DNA of 64,000 nucleotides from Bacillus sp. HMF5848. Its GTDB lineage: Bacteria; Bacillota; Bacilli; Bacillales; HMF5848. Numbering within the stretch: position 1 is the first letter of the stretch; the number at the start of each line of letters is the position of its first letter. Shown here one piece after another: positions 1-9,506 of the stretch. The notes beneath the pieces were generated by a model. The model saw only the letters and a program-made list of their open reading frames with translations, did not search any database and had not been told where the DNA came from. The translations under genes and the position numbers were made by a program. Location of the stretch: positions 1,713,501 to 1,777,500 of the forward strand of contig NZ_RWIV01000001.1 of the NCBI RefSeq assembly GCF_003944835.1, in the 5' to 3' direction.

Positions 1-208
1 GACCCATGAAGACATCAAAACCATAGCGGGTTGAAAGCTTCTCGAAAAAATGAGTACGCATAACTAACCCTACAGGATAATCGTTATCTACCACTACAAT
101 GCCATCAATATTTGAGTCTTTATCAAAGGTGTGACTTACTTCAAAGCTTTTTACACTGCTTGTGATCACGGGAACATTTTCCACTATTTCACCAATATGC
201 GTTGTCAA
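1..208 (-). CDS. CBS-type N-terminal fragment of a probable GGDEF/EAL signalling protein (partial, runs off window)
   Basis: An open frame of 69 codons on the minus strand begins at a TTG at 206-208 and is still open at base 1. An AGGAG lies ten bases upstream of the TTG, and an in-frame stop at 239-241 limits further extension. The peptide carries a hydrophobic strand GIVVVDNDYPVGLVMR followed by HFFEKLSTRYGFDVFMG. From memory, this looks like the CBS-like segment found before or between GGDEF/EAL domains in some c-di-GMP proteins. The domain assignment is inference, because only the beginning of the protein is visible. Two other c-di-GMP-type genes lie nearby, at 9.5 and 16 kb. Confidence 0.5.
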   Translation of the reverse strand, partial: MTTHIGEIVENVPVITSSVKSFEVSHTFDKDSNIDGIVVVDNDYPVGLVMRTHFFEKLSTRYGFDVFMG

Positions 209-306
209 TGTCGTTACACTCCTAACAGGGACATCCTGTTACTATTGTACTATAAGTCAGGGGGGAGTAACTGTAAAATTAGTGTAAATTTGTTTGTGAA
301 TATTTA

Positions 307-540
307 CTATTGAGTGAGTATAAACAGAGTTTCCTCAGAATTAAGAGCGGTGACATATGAAATTTGGTAGCCAATTCTAAGAAATTGTGCAATCGTTTCT
401 GCACATGTTACATGCACCGGTTCCATAGGGGCATGTATACTAGAGGAAATTCTTAAAAAGCGATTATTCTTAATATCACACGTAATCATTACGACATGCT
501 TACCAACCCAGGCTGAACCTATCATAGAGTTTCTATTCAT
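307..540 (-). CDS. Small conserved-looking hypothetical protein (77 aa)
   Basis: The frame encodes 77 residues from an ATG at 538-540; GAGGAG sits nine bases before this ATG, so the TTG three codons upstream is a less likely start. The product is soluble-looking, with no membrane segment or signal peptide, and has two cysteines (in ITCDI and VTCAET). It is divergent from the DUF429 gene and shares a roughly 135-base spacer with it. I do not recognise the family. Frame quality and the ribosome binding site are the only support. Confidence 0.55.
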   Translation of the reverse strand: MNRNSMIGSAWVGKHVVMITCDIKNNRFLRISSSIHAPMEPVHVTCAETIAQFLRIGYQISYVTALNSEETLFILTQ

Positions 541-675
541 GTATATCAACTCCTCGTTATAAAAAAGTTTTCTTTTTAGTTATTATGTGTAAAATGGCCT
601 CTTTGCTATAGTATAGGTAACTAGTTATTACAATGTTCATGTTTATGAATATAAAAAGGTGAGGGAGTATGAAAA

Positions 676-1323
676 TTGTATTATGTAGGAATAGATTTAT
701 CTGGCCCAGCCAACAAAAAAGATACATCTTTGGCAGTTTTTTGTGAGATACATAAAAAGGTTGTTTATAAGTGTTTATACAAGAATGTATCAGATTGTGA
801 TATTTTTGAGATTATTGGAGGCTTAGTTAAGCAGGGAAAAGTGAATATTGCTATTGATGCGCCTTTATCGTATCAGGATGGAGGAGGAGATAGAGCACAA
901 GATAAAGAATTGAGAAAAGTTATAAAAGATTTAGGAATGAAAAGTGGGTCAATCATGCCACCAACTTTAACAAAAATGGTATATATTACTTTACGTGGCA
1001 TGTATTTAGCAAGTTTACTTAAAAATGAATATAATAAACAAATCGAAATTGTTGAAGTTCACCCCGGAGCCGTTTTAGCTTTCCGTCTTACGCCGTCCAC
1101 TCGTCATTTATTAGCATACAAGCAATGTGATAATTATTACGAAGAAATACTTCAGCACATTTTCTTCTTACATGAAAGTGGACTAGAGACTAAGCATATT
1201 GAATCTAATCATGATTTAGATGCTTGTTTAGCGGCTTTCGCTTGCTATGAATATAAAGAAAGACGCCATAAATGGATATATCCTGCGCAACCACCGTTTC
1301 ATCGTTATCCACTAATATGTTAG
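676..1323 (+). CDS. DUF429 family protein (predicted RNase H-like fold)
   Basis: The product has 215 residues. It opens with YVGIDLSGPANKKDT, the acidic beta-1 strand typical of DUF429 proteins, followed by IAIDAPLS (Asp61), EVHPGA (127-132) and DLDACLAAFA near 180. This spacing of acidic residues suits an RNase H-like catalytic fold, but no activity is known to me. The start is TTG at 676, nine bases after GGGAG; the ATG at 669 is in another frame. The gene stands alone with a strong terminator after it. The function is unknown; the family call is from motif memory. Confidence 0.7.
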   Translation: MYYVGIDLSGPANKKDTSLAVFCEIHKKVVYKCLYKNVSDCDIFEIIGGLVKQGKVNIAIDAPLSYQDGGGDRAQDKELRKVIKDLGMKSGSIMPPTLTKMVYITLRGMYLASLLKNEYNKQIEIVEVHPGAVLAFRLTPSTRHLLAYKQCDNYYEEILQHIFFLHESGLETKHIESNHDLDACLAAFACYEYKERRHKWIYPAQPPFHRYPLIC

Positions 1324-1354
1324 TGCCAGGCGGATAAGGCCTGGCACAGTTTTT
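1323..1354 (+). terminator. Rho-independent terminator of the DUF429 gene
   Basis: GTGCCAGG and CCTGGCAC form a perfect eight-base-pair stem with a nine-base loop, followed by AGTTTTT. It directly follows the stop codon. Confidence 0.85.
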
Positions 1355-1510
1355 AAGTTCTGTATAAATAATCATCCATGTCTAAGTATTTGTGCCAAAA
1401 CATAAAGTCTTAAGCTACTTAAGGAACATAACTCGTCCCGCTAGTCTGCTTTGTAGGGGGACATGTTAAAAGGGTTGAACCTTGAGTGCCGTCCCTTGTG
1501 CTTTCTAATA

Positions 1511-2788
1511 TTACAGCGTTAATCGTGGTTGCTGAGCAGCAAGTTTGCCTTCTTCCACATTCACTTTTGTTAACAAGTAAATACCAATCAAAAAGAAGAG
1601 AACTAAGGATACAATACCAAATCGACTTGATCCTGTAAGTTGTCCGACTAATGCAAATAAAAATGGACCGAAAATGGCTGAAAACTTACCCATAATACCA
1701 TAAAAGCCAAAAAACTCTGCGTTACGATTCAATGGAACCATACTTCCAAAGATTGAACGACTTAATGCTTGGGCACCACCTTGAACGAAACCAACTGATG
1801 TTGCTAGTATATAAAAATGTAAAGCAGACGACATGAAATAACCAAAAATAACAATTGCTGTATAGACCCATAATGCGAGTATTAATGCACGTTTAGCAGT
1901 AATCTTTGAAGCCAACCAGCCAAACAAGAATGAAAAAGGAATACCGACAAATTGTGTGATTACTAACGCTGCAATTAAATCTGTAGAGCCTATACCTATA
2001 TCTTTACCGTAAATAGTTGCCATTTTGATAATTGTGGAAATTCCATCATTAAATAACCAAAATGCAATAAGAAATATGAATAATTGCTTATAATGGCGGA
2101 TTTCTGTAAATGTGTCTTTTATTCTAGCGAATCCAATTATTATGTATTGTCCCTTTTGTGTTTGAGTTGGTAGCTTTCTTTCTTTTACATGTCTAAAAAG
2201 AGGGATTGAAAATACGAACCACCAGAGTCCAACAGTAACAAAAGAAATCTGAGTAGCGACAAGTGTATTAGGTAGAAAAAATAAACTAGGCTTCATTATC
2301 ATTGCTAAATTGACAATTAATAATAGACCTCCACCTATATATCCGAATGCAAAGCCTCTTGCTGATACTTTATCAATATTCTTTTCTTCTGCAATTTCCG
2401 GTAAGAAAGCATCATAAAAAACGTTAGCCCCCGAAAACCCTACGGTACCTAAAATCATCAATAGAGATGCAAATATAAATTGCCCTTCACCGATAAAGTA
2501 CATGAGAATCGTGGCAATTATACCCATGTAGGCAAAAAAGCGAAGGAATTGCTTTTTGGAGCTACTGTAATCTGAGATTGCTCCTAATATTGGTGCTAGT
2601 ATTGCAACAATTAAAGCAGCGATGGCTGAGGAGTAACCATAATAAGAACTTGCCAATGATTCTGTAGCTCCTTTTGCAGCAACGTCATAATAAAAAACTG
2701 GAAATACTGCTGCCATAACAGTAGTTGCAAAAGCAGAGTTAGCCCAATCATACATTGTCCAACCGAAAATCGCTTTTTTATTTTTCAT
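1511..2788 (-). CDS. MFS transporter, UMF1 (Atg22-like) family
   Basis: This 425-residue protein has about twelve hydrophobic segments. Near its N-terminus it carries GWTMYDWANSAFATTV (9-24), the hallmark of UMF1/Atg22-like permeases; B. subtilis YxiO is of this kind. An MFS-type loop, ASKITAKR, follows the middle segments. The substrate is unknown in bacteria; the yeast relatives export amino acids from the vacuole. The ATG is preceded by GGAGG. The gene is transcribed towards the DUF429 gene and away from cheV. In B. subtilis a different MFS gene (ykuC) lies beside cheV-ykyB, so this may be a local replacement (inference). Confidence 0.85.
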   Translation of the reverse strand: MKNKKAIFGWTMYDWANSAFATTVMAAVFPVFYYDVAAKGATESLASSYYGYSSAIAALIVAILAPILGAISDYSSSKKQFLRFFAYMGIIATILMYFIGEGQFIFASLLMILGTVGFSGANVFYDAFLPEIAEEKNIDKVSARGFAFGYIGGGLLLIVNLAMIMKPSLFFLPNTLVATQISFVTVGLWWFVFSIPLFRHVKERKLPTQTQKGQYIIIGFARIKDTFTEIRHYKQLFIFLIAFWLFNDGISTIIKMATIYGKDIGIGSTDLIAALVITQFVGIPFSFLFGWLASKITAKRALILALWVYTAIVIFGYFMSSALHFYILATSVGFVQGGAQALSRSIFGSMVPLNRNAEFFGFYGIMGKFSAIFGPFLFALVGQLTGSSRFGIVSLVLFFLIGIYLLTKVNVEEGKLAAQQPRLTL

Positions 2789-3128
2789 AAGACCTCCAAG
2801 TGTATTTTTCTTTTAGCTTAGCAAATCATAGCCAAAAATCTACTAGTTTTGCAAAAAATTATTATAAATTTAATATTTCAAGTGAAGAAGCAATATTATG
2901 GAGTGCAGAACCTGAACTAAAGAGAAAAAAGGTCCTATACAACCCAGTTTTAAGTGCGAGGTTAATATTTGTCTTGGCCTTAGGACGTAATTCAAAAAAA
3001 TACTAACTTAGCTGCCACCGTATTTTGCAATATATATATATAAAGAATTGTGAGTACAAACCTTCCTTTCTCGCAAAATTCGACATATAATATAATTAAC
3101 ACAACTCCAATCAGGAAGGACGTTACGG
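2789..3128. other. Intergenic region between divergent MFS and cheV genes
   Basis: This AT-rich spacer contains overlapping TATAAT hexamers at 3086-3096, upstream of cheV, without a clear -35. A 68-codon frame crosses it but has no good ribosome binding site or family resemblance. I see no other structure. Confidence 0.4.
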
Positions 3129-4028
3129 ATGGATTCGAAAAAAGGTATATTACTAGAGAGTGGTACTAATGAATTAGAAATTGTTGAGTTTACTATAGGT
3201 AACAATAAATTTGGCATTAATGTTATTAAAGTAAAAGGAATTATTAATCCTATACCAGTAACAAAAATCCCTCATGCTCATCCTAATGTTGAGGGTATAA
3301 TTGAATTAAGAGGCGAAGTTTTACCAGTGGTTAATTTGATAAGTGCCCTTGGTCTTTCGGCCTCTACAGACTCTTCACATGATAAATTTATCGTATCTGA
3401 ATTTAACAAGCAGAAGATTGTATTTCATGTTAATAATGTTACGCAAATTCATCGTATTTCATGGGAACAAATAGAAAAACCATCTGATTTATACCAAGGT
3501 TTAGAATCTCATGTAACAGGAGTTATTAAACTAAATGATGAGATGATTTTACTTCTCGATTTTGAAAAAATTATTTTTGATATAAACCCTAATGCAGGCT
3601 TTAATGTAGATAAAATAAAGAATGCAACGACAGTTGATCGCTCAAAAAAATCGCTTGTTGTTGCTGAGGATTCACCAATGCTTCGTAAACTTCTATTCGA
3701 CACTTTGAGTGAAGCCGGTTATAGCAACTTAGAGTTTTTTGAGAATGGTAAAGACGCTTTACATTACTTAGAAAGTATTGCCGATAAGGATGTAACATCA
3801 CATGTTCAACTAGTTATTACTGATATTGAAATGCCTCAGATGGATGGACATCATTTAGCTAGACGTATTAAAGCTGATAATAGATTGAGTAAGCTCCCGG
3901 TTGTTATCTTCTCATCGCTTATTACAGACGACTTACGTCATAAAGGTGAAGTAGTAGGTGCAAATGCTCAAGTTAGTAAACCAGAAATTGCTGAATTAGT
4001 AGATATGATTGATAAATATATTTTATAA
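3129..4028 (+). CDS. cheV: Chemotaxis coupling/adaptation protein CheV
   Basis: CheV couples chemoreceptors to the CheA kinase and contributes to adaptation. The 299-residue product has an N-terminal CheW domain (about 10-155), with ELEIVEFTIGNNKFGINV at its start. A C-terminal receiver domain (about 174-299) follows. The receiver is complete: acidic pair Glu180-Asp181, phosphoacceptor Asp232 in ITDIEMPQMDG, Ser262 and Lys284. The length matches B. subtilis CheV. The ATG follows GGAAGGA. The gene converges on ykyB across a shared terminator, as in B. subtilis. Confidence 0.95.
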   Translation: MDSKKGILLESGTNELEIVEFTIGNNKFGINVIKVKGIINPIPVTKIPHAHPNVEGIIELRGEVLPVVNLISALGLSASTDSSHDKFIVSEFNKQKIVFHVNNVTQIHRISWEQIEKPSDLYQGLESHVTGVIKLNDEMILLLDFEKIIFDINPNAGFNVDKIKNATTVDRSKKSLVVAEDSPMLRKLLFDTLSEAGYSNLEFFENGKDALHYLESIADKDVTSHVQLVITDIEMPQMDGHHLARRIKADNRLSKLPVVIFSSLITDDLRHKGEVVGANAQVSKPEIAELVDMIDKYIL

Positions 4029-4033
4029 AACGA

Positions 4034-4067
4034 AAAAACCTTGTGAATATTAATTCACAAGGTTTTT
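4034..4067. terminator. Bidirectional terminator between cheV and ykyB
   Basis: AAAAAACCTTGTGAA pairs with TTCACAAGGTTTTT, giving a long stem with A and T tracts on both sides. It lies between two convergent genes. Confidence 0.85.
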
Positions 4068-4123
4068 GCACTAATAAGGGTTATAGACTATGTCTAGCTC
4101 AAAATTTTAGATATTTGCACTTA

Positions 4124-4591
4124 CTATAAATAAGATTGTCCTAGCCTTTTAAATACAGGTTTTTGATACGTTGGCCTGCGTCTTTGTGGTTTGCTTTCTT
4201 CTACGCCTACATACTTAATTAGTATAGATTTTGCCAATGACAAAGACATATGGACTTTAGGGTTTCGATATGAGTTATTTAATGTTCCTAAGTGTGGAAG
4301 CTTAGAGAAGTCATCTTTTGTAGGAGGCATATGGAAGTAAAATCCTCCTAATGAAACAAGAACATCAGATTGCTGTTGGCTATTTCGTGGGTTGCGAGAG
4401 AAGTGTAACCCTTCTTTCTTAGCTTTACCTTCAGCTAATAATTTTTCTAATGCTTTTCGTTTTAATGTATATAGAAATTTAGGGTCGGGTGCTGTTTTAG
4501 CATGACGGTTTACAATGAAGATTGCTTTTGCGAGGTCTTCAGGCGTAGCTATTGTTGAAGAGGGTTTGCTATCTTTATCGTATTTACTCAC
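4124..4591 (-). CDS. ykyB: YkyB family protein
   Basis: This 155-residue cytoplasmic protein of unknown function matches B. subtilis YkyB (154 residues) in length, in position next to cheV, and in motifs such as IFIVNRHAKTAPDP near residue 25. It is basic at both ends and has no membrane segment or catalytic signature I recognise. The ATG is preceded by GGAGCG. A 200-base spacer separates it from the divergent ppx-ppk operon. Confidence 0.85.
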   Translation of the reverse strand: MSKYDKDSKPSSTIATPEDLAKAIFIVNRHAKTAPDPKFLYTLKRKALEKLLAEGKAKKEGLHFSRNPRNSQQQSDVLVSLGGFYFHMPPTKDDFSKLPHLGTLNNSYRNPKVHMSLSLAKSILIKYVGVEESKPQRRRPTYQKPVFKRLGQSYL

Positions 4592-4748
4592 AGTGTTCGC
4601 TCCTTTCGTTTCTCATAATTATTATACAACCTTGTGATAAAAATGCAACCATATTTGTTGATAATTTCACAATTATCTAACAACTTTAACAAAAATAAAC
4701 GACGAGTCTAAAATTTACAAGGTTTTAAAAAATGAAAAAAATTGAATA

Positions 4749-4757
4749 TGATATAAT
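4749..4757 (+). promoter_or_regulatory. Extended -10 promoter candidate for ppx-ppk
   Basis: TGATATAAT fits the TGnTATAAT extended -10 element, 38 bases before the ppx start codon. I see no good -35, which extended -10 promoters often lack. Confidence 0.4.
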
Positions 4758-4794
4758 AACGTTATTATACAAATAAGAAAAAAGGATGTTTTAA

Positions 4795-6318
4795 TTGCAA
4801 ACTAAATTCGCCATTATAGACATAGGTTCGAATACAATACGATTAGTCATTTACGATTCTGATGAAAGTGGTCGGTTCAAAGAGATTGAAAATATTAAGC
4901 AAGTAGCTCGTTTACGTGACTATTTACTACCTAGTGGTGTGTTGTCTGAGATTGGTATAAATTTATTAGTTCAAACTTTACGAACTCATAGAGATATTAT
5001 GAACCATCATTTTGTTACAAATGTTATTTGTGTTGCTACTGCAACAATACGTCAATCCAGAAATCAGGCTTCTATTATTACAACAGTTGAAGCTGAAACA
5101 GGTTTTAGTTTGAGAATTTTATCAGAATACGAAGAAGCGTTTTATGGATTTTTAGCTGTTAACAATTCTACTCCTTACACAGAAGGTATTACAATTGATA
5201 TAGGTGGAGGAAGTACGGAGATTACATATTTTAAAAACCGCGAATTGATAGCCTATCATAGTTTCCCGTTTGGAGCTTTATCCTTGAAACGTCAATTTGT
5301 TGAAAGTGATATTCCAACTGAAGAGGAAAGGACAAAGCTATTGGCGTTTGTTCGAGAACAGCTCGGTATGCTCCCATGGTTGACAGATCGACGTTTACCA
5401 ATCATTGCAATAGGTGGTAGCGCACGAAACTTAGTGCAGGTTCATCAATTTCTCGTACAATACCCTGTTGCGGGTCTTCATCTATATGAAATGAATGGGC
5501 AGGATATTGTAGATAGCTTAGCTTTTATGCAATCTCAATCATTTGAAGATCTTCAAAAGCTTGAGGCCCTTTCAAAAGATAGAGCTGATATTATATTACC
5601 AGCCGTTCAAGTATTTCATGCATTATATGAAGAGTCTTCTGCTTCCATGTTTGTTTTAAGTCGAAAAGGCTTACGAGATGGAATTTTTTATGAGCAATTA
5701 TTAAAACCGCTGTCTATTCAATATTTTCCTACTATTTATGAAGAAAGCAGCTTTGAACTTCAGCAGGACTTTAATATTGATTTGCAATACACTTTGTCCA
5801 GTTTAAGTTTAGCTAATAAGGTATTCACCCATTTAAAAGAAGAGGGGATTGCATCTTTAACAGAGGGAGACGGTCTATTGCTTCGGAAAGCAGCCTTAGC
5901 GTTTTATTTAGGGTCCTACATTGATGCAGAGGCATCGAGTCAGCATACATTTTATTTATTAGCAAACCGAACGATAGACGGTCTTCGACATCGAGACAGA
6001 GTAAAATTAGCTCTAGTAGCTTCTTATAAAAATAAGCAAGTATTTAAGCAATATATTAGTCCTTTTAAAAACTGGTTTACGAAGACAGAACAGAAAAAGC
6101 TGCGATTACTTGGTTCTATTTTAAAGGTTGCTTACAGTATGAATGCTACAAAGCGAAATATTGTCGACGATATTTCAATGTATCAGGATGAAAACAGCGT
6201 TATTTTTGACGTGTTTTGTAATAAAAATCCTATGGCTGAGGAATATCAAGTGGAAAAACAAAAAAAGCATCTAGAAAAATGTATTAAAAGAAATATATTA
6301 TTTAATTTTACAGTGTGA
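4795..6318 (+). CDS. ppx: Exopolyphosphatase, Ppx/GppA family
   Basis: Ppx removes terminal phosphates from inorganic polyphosphate. The 507-residue product has the actin-like Ppx/GppA fold. DIGSNTIRL (9-17) and DIGGGSTE (135-142) form the phosphate loops, ATATIRQS (81-88) follows the first lobe, and EYEEAF at 111-116 supplies the catalytic glutamate region. The C-terminal half (about 320-507) is the HD-like Ppx_C region. The start is TTG at 4795 behind AAAGGA. The stop is 42 bases before ppk, so synthesis and breakdown of polyphosphate share one operon. B. subtilis 168 has no ppx-ppk pair at this position. Confidence 0.9.
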   Translation: MQTKFAIIDIGSNTIRLVIYDSDESGRFKEIENIKQVARLRDYLLPSGVLSEIGINLLVQTLRTHRDIMNHHFVTNVICVATATIRQSRNQASIITTVEAETGFSLRILSEYEEAFYGFLAVNNSTPYTEGITIDIGGGSTEITYFKNRELIAYHSFPFGALSLKRQFVESDIPTEEERTKLLAFVREQLGMLPWLTDRRLPIIAIGGSARNLVQVHQFLVQYPVAGLHLYEMNGQDIVDSLAFMQSQSFEDLQKLEALSKDRADIILPAVQVFHALYEESSASMFVLSRKGLRDGIFYEQLLKPLSIQYFPTIYEESSFELQQDFNIDLQYTLSSLSLANKVFTHLKEEGIASLTEGDGLLLRKAALAFYLGSYIDAEASSQHTFYLLANRTIDGLRHRDRVKLALVASYKNKQVFKQYISPFKNWFTKTEQKKLRLLGSILKVAYSMNATKRNIVDDISMYQDENSVIFDVFCNKNPMAEEYQVEKQKKHLEKCIKRNILFNFTV

Positions 6319-6359
6319 AGAAAAAAGATGATTATCAACAATAAAGGGTGGATAGTGCT

Positions 6360-8471
6360 ATGGAAGATGGATACTCGCATTTAACTGAATACGATAATCC
6401 TGATTATTACAACAATAGAGAGCTTAGTTGGTTAGCATTTAATGAGCGTGTGTTAGAGGAAGCCTTTGATCATCATAACCCGTTGTTAGAACGGTTAAAG
6501 TTTTTAGCTATATTCGGATCCAATCTCGATGAGTTTTTTATGGTGCGTGTTGCAGGATTAAAAGACCAAGTAAAAGCTGGGTATAATAAACCAGAAAACA
6601 AGGCAGGACTAACTCCTAAACAACAGCTTAAGCAAATATCGGAAAAAAACCATCAACTTGTATTAAGAGCTTATGAATATTTTGAGAATGTGTTAGTTCA
6701 GGAATTGCAAAACGAAAATGTTTATATCCGCAAAATGGAAGAACTAAATGACACACAGCTTAGATTTCTGGAAGACTATTTTAATGAGCAAATATTCCCT
6801 GTACTAACTCCAATGGCTGTAGATGCATATCGTCCATTTCCGATGTTATTAAACAAAAGTCTAAATTTAGCTATTTTATTGGAAGATAAGCAGGCGCCGA
6901 TTGAGGAACAAGAAAAGCTTGCTATTGTTCAAGTTCCCTCAGTTTTGAACAGATTTATTCGTCTTCCATCTTCGACTGATGAGTATGCATATATGTTACT
7001 TGAAGATGTTATTCGCATTCATATTAATAAGCTATTCAAAGGATTTACTATAAAGAGTGCTACTGAATTTCGCATTACAAGAAATGCAGATATGACTATA
7101 CATGAAGAAGGCGCCAGAGACTTACTACGTGAAATAGAGAAAGAGTTAAAAAAGCGTAAGTGGGGGGCTGCTGTTCGATTAGAAATTACTGATAAAGGGG
7201 CAGACCCAAGTGTTTTACAGTTTTTGTTAAAAGCACTAGAAGTTCATGATAAAGATATATACATGTTAAATGGTCCTTTGGACTTAACAGCTTTATTTTC
7301 ATTTTATAAAGAGTTAGAGCAACACAAAGAGAATTTAATTTATGAAGCTCTAATTCCTCAACCACCTAAAGATTTAAAATCTGATGAAGATATTTTTCAG
7401 AAACTATTAGAACAAGATATTTTTTTACATCATCCATACGAATCATTTGAACCTGTTATAGATTTTATATCTGATGCAGCAGATGATGAAAATGTATTGG
7501 CAATTAAATCTACGTTATATCGAGTAAGTGGTGACTCTCCAATTATCGAGGCATTAAAGCGGGCGGCTGAAAATGGAAAGCAGGTCACTGTATTGGTTGA
7601 ATTAAAAGCACGTTTTGATGAAGAAAATAATGTGCAATGGGCAAAGGAGCTTGAAAAGGCTGGATGCCATGTTATATATGGTATGACACACTTGAAAACT
7701 CATAGTAAAATTACTCTTGTCGTTCGTAGAACGCACGGACAAATTGAACGGTTTGTTCACTTAGGCACAGGTAATTACAATGATCAAACGGCAAAAATTT
7801 ACACAGATATGGGGCTTTTAACGGCTAAACGAAAGTTCGGTATAGATGCAACTAATTTCTTTAATTATTTAAGTGGCTATACAGCAAAACCTGATTATCA
7901 CCATTTAGTAGTAGCACCATTTGATATACGAGATACGTTCATTAAGCTGATTGATGAGGAAATTAAATTCCACAAAAGATATAAAAATGGTAGGATTATT
8001 GCCAAAATGAATTCCATAACAGATAAACCGTTAATTATGAAGCTATATGAAGCATCTAGTGCCGGTGTTAAGATAGATTTAATTGTGCGAGGTATTTGCT
8101 GTTTAAAACCTGGAATAAAAGGTGTTAGTGAAAACATACGTGTTCGTAGTATAGTGGGACGCTTTCTTGAACATACTCGTATATTTTATTTTCATCATAA
8201 TGGTGAAGAAAAAATGTATTTATCTTCAGCTGATATGATGACTAGGAATATGATTAAACGAGTTGAAATACTATTTCCTATTTATGAAGGGTTCATAAAA
8301 AAGCGCATTAATAAAATGTTATCAATTGTTTTACAAGATAATATGAAAGCTCGTGAACAAGATAAAGATGGTGTATATCATTACGTAACAAGGCAACAAG
8401 ATGAAGCTATGATTGATTCCCAATTGACATTGTTTAATGCTGTCTACAGTGTTATGGAAGACGAAGAGTAA
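6360..8471 (+). CDS. ppk: Polyphosphate kinase (PPK1)
   Basis: PPK1 polymerises the gamma phosphate of ATP into polyphosphate, reversibly. With ATG at 6360, eight bases after AGGGTGG, the product has 703 residues; a GTG four codons earlier lacks a ribosome binding site. The N-terminal region has the family's [19 protein letters not shown] motif. The two phospholipase-D-like lobes carry the phosphorylated histidine in [10 protein letters not shown] (His448) and the second active-site histidine in [10 protein letters not shown] (His605). Their spacing of 157 residues equals that of the E. coli enzyme as I recall it. It is co-transcribed with ppx and followed by a terminator. Confidence 0.95.
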   Translation: MEDGYSHLTEYDNPDYYNNRELSWLAFNERVLEEAFDHHNPLLERLKFLAIFGSNLDEFFMVRVAGLKDQVKAGYNKPENKAGLTPKQQLKQISEKNHQLVLRAYEYFENVLVQELQNENVYIRKMEELNDTQLRFLEDYFNEQIFPVLTPMAVDAYRPFPMLLNKSLNLAILLEDKQAPIEEQEKLAIVQVPSVLNRFIRLPSSTDEYAYMLLEDVIRIHINKLFKGFTIKSATEFRITRNADMTIHEEGARDLLREIEKELKKRKWGAAVRLEITDKGADPSVLQFLLKALEVHDKDIYMLNGPLDLTALFSFYKELEQHKENLIYEALIPQPPKDLKSDEDIFQKLLEQDIFLHHPYESFEPVIDFISDAADDENVLAIKSTLYRVSGDSPIIEALKRAAENGKQVTVLVELKARFDEENNVQWAKELEKAGCHVIYGMTHLKTHSKITLVVRRTHGQIERFVHLGTGNYNDQTAKIYTDMGLLTAKRKFGIDATNFFNYLSGYTAKPDYHHLVVAPFDIRDTFIKLIDEEIKFHKRYKNGRIIAKMNSITDKPLIMKLYEASSAGVKIDLIVRGICCLKPGIKGVSENIRVRSIVGRFLEHTRIFYFHHNGEEKMYLSSADMMTRNMIKRVEILFPIYEGFIKKRINKMLSIVLQDNMKAREQDKDGVYHYVTRQQDEAMIDSQLTLFNAVYSVMEDEE

Positions 8472-8481
8472 TATGCTTTTG

Positions 8482-8517
8482 AAAGGTTGTCTACTAAATG
8501 GGGCAACCTTGTTTTTT
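8482..8517 (+). terminator. Terminator of the ppx-ppk operon
   Basis: AAGGTTG and CAACCTT form a stem with a 14-base loop, followed by GTTTTTTAT, just after the ppk stop. Confidence 0.75.
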
Positions 8518-8672
8518 ATGTATAAAAAATTTGTATCTTATTCAGAGCTAAGTGTTAATGGGTTATTGCCCTCCACCCAAAGAGTGTTGGAACAATGAGT
8601 TACTATAATGTGTTAATTATATTTCAATAAGGCTAGTACCTTGTAGCACTTTTCATAATAGGAGTTGTTAAT

Positions 8673-9056
8673 ATGATAAAAGACTTTCAGTTGGTCCTGC
8701 TTGTTGGTGCAGGTGGGGGATTAGGCATGGCAATCCGACTAGGTATTGAGCAGTGGTTTTCAAGTACTCATTTTCCAATCGGCACGTTATTTGCAAATGT
8801 TAGCGGGTGCTTTCTAATCGCTATATTTGCTAGCCTATTTGACCACACAGGTCTCCGTTTGTTTTTAACGACGGGGATGTGTGGTGGATTAACTACGATG
8901 TCAACGTTCTCAGCAGGTGTAACAAGCTTAATGAAAGTATCCATGATTACTGCTGTGTTTTATGTCACAATATCTGTTGCAGGGGGCTTTCTTGCTGTTA
9001 TAATTGGAGACTCATTAGGAGACAAAATAAATAACCAGAGGAAGGTACAAGGATGA
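8673..9056 (+). CDS. crcB: Fluoride ion channel/exporter CrcB (Fluc), first copy
   Basis: Fluc proteins are small dual-topology channels that let fluoride leave the cytoplasm. This 127-residue product has four hydrophobic segments. It carries the family signatures GTLFANVSGCFL (pore asparagine) and GMCGGLTTMSTFSAG (the central sodium-site and phenylalanine region). The ATG follows AGGAG. It overlaps the second copy by four bases (ATGA). Bacilli often carry two divergent copies that pair as heterodimers, which the translational coupling here supports. I found no fluoride riboswitch in the 200-base leader. Confidence 0.92.
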   Translation: MIKDFQLVLLVGAGGGLGMAIRLGIEQWFSSTHFPIGTLFANVSGCFLIAIFASLFDHTGLRLFLTTGMCGGLTTMSTFSAGVTSLMKVSMITAVFYVTISVAGGFLAVIIGDSLGDKINNQRKVQG

Positions 9057-9400
9057 TTTGGGCGATCGCTGGAGGAAGCATTGGAGCAATGGCTCGTTAT
9101 ATAACATCTATGATTTTGGCGAAATATATGCGTCCAAGTATAGGTTTAACAGCAACTGTGCTAGTCAATTGTACAGGCTCAGCTTTGTTAGCCCTCATCT
9201 TAACAATTGATGCAAATTTAAGCAACTATATCAGTGTTTTTTTAATAGGCATATGCGGTGGATTTACCACTTTTTCAACGTTTAGTTTGGAATCCCTTCA
9301 ATATTTTAAAATAAGAAATTATAGAGCGTTGTTATTGTATATTAGTAGTACGTTAGTAGGAAGTATTCTCAGTTTTGTTATAGCTTATCAAATGTTCTGA
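9053..9400 (+). CDS. crcB: Fluoride ion channel/exporter CrcB (Fluc), second copy
   Basis: This second Fluc subunit (115 residues) has four membrane segments and the signatures ATVLVNCTGSALLAL and GICGGFTTFSTFSLES, which are clearly divergent from the first copy. Its ATG lies inside the end of the first gene, behind AGAGGAAGG, so the two are translationally coupled. Because Fluc channels are antiparallel dimers, the pair probably makes a heterodimer of fixed opposite orientation (inference). There is no clear terminator before the next gene. Confidence 0.92.
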   Translation: MIWAIAGGSIGAMARYITSMILAKYMRPSIGLTATVLVNCTGSALLALILTIDANLSNYISVFLIGICGGFTTFSTFSLESLQYFKIRNYRALLLYISSTLVGSILSFVIAYQMF

Positions 9401-9506
9401 TGTTTTCTTACAAAATTAGAAAAAGATAGCAGTTCGCCCTTAGTGTCAAAATATGATATTATTATGTCGAAATAGTCGAAAAATATTTATGCGAGGACAT
9501 GATATT

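Noticed and set aside
2800-3006. 68-codon frame upstream of cheV
   Set aside because: It has no credible ribosome binding site and its product resembles translated AT-rich spacer.
8518-8672. Fluoride riboswitch before crcB
   Set aside because: The leader has some GC-rich pieces (GGGTTATTGCCC) but not the conserved pairing and pseudoknot sequence elements of the crcB motif as I know them.
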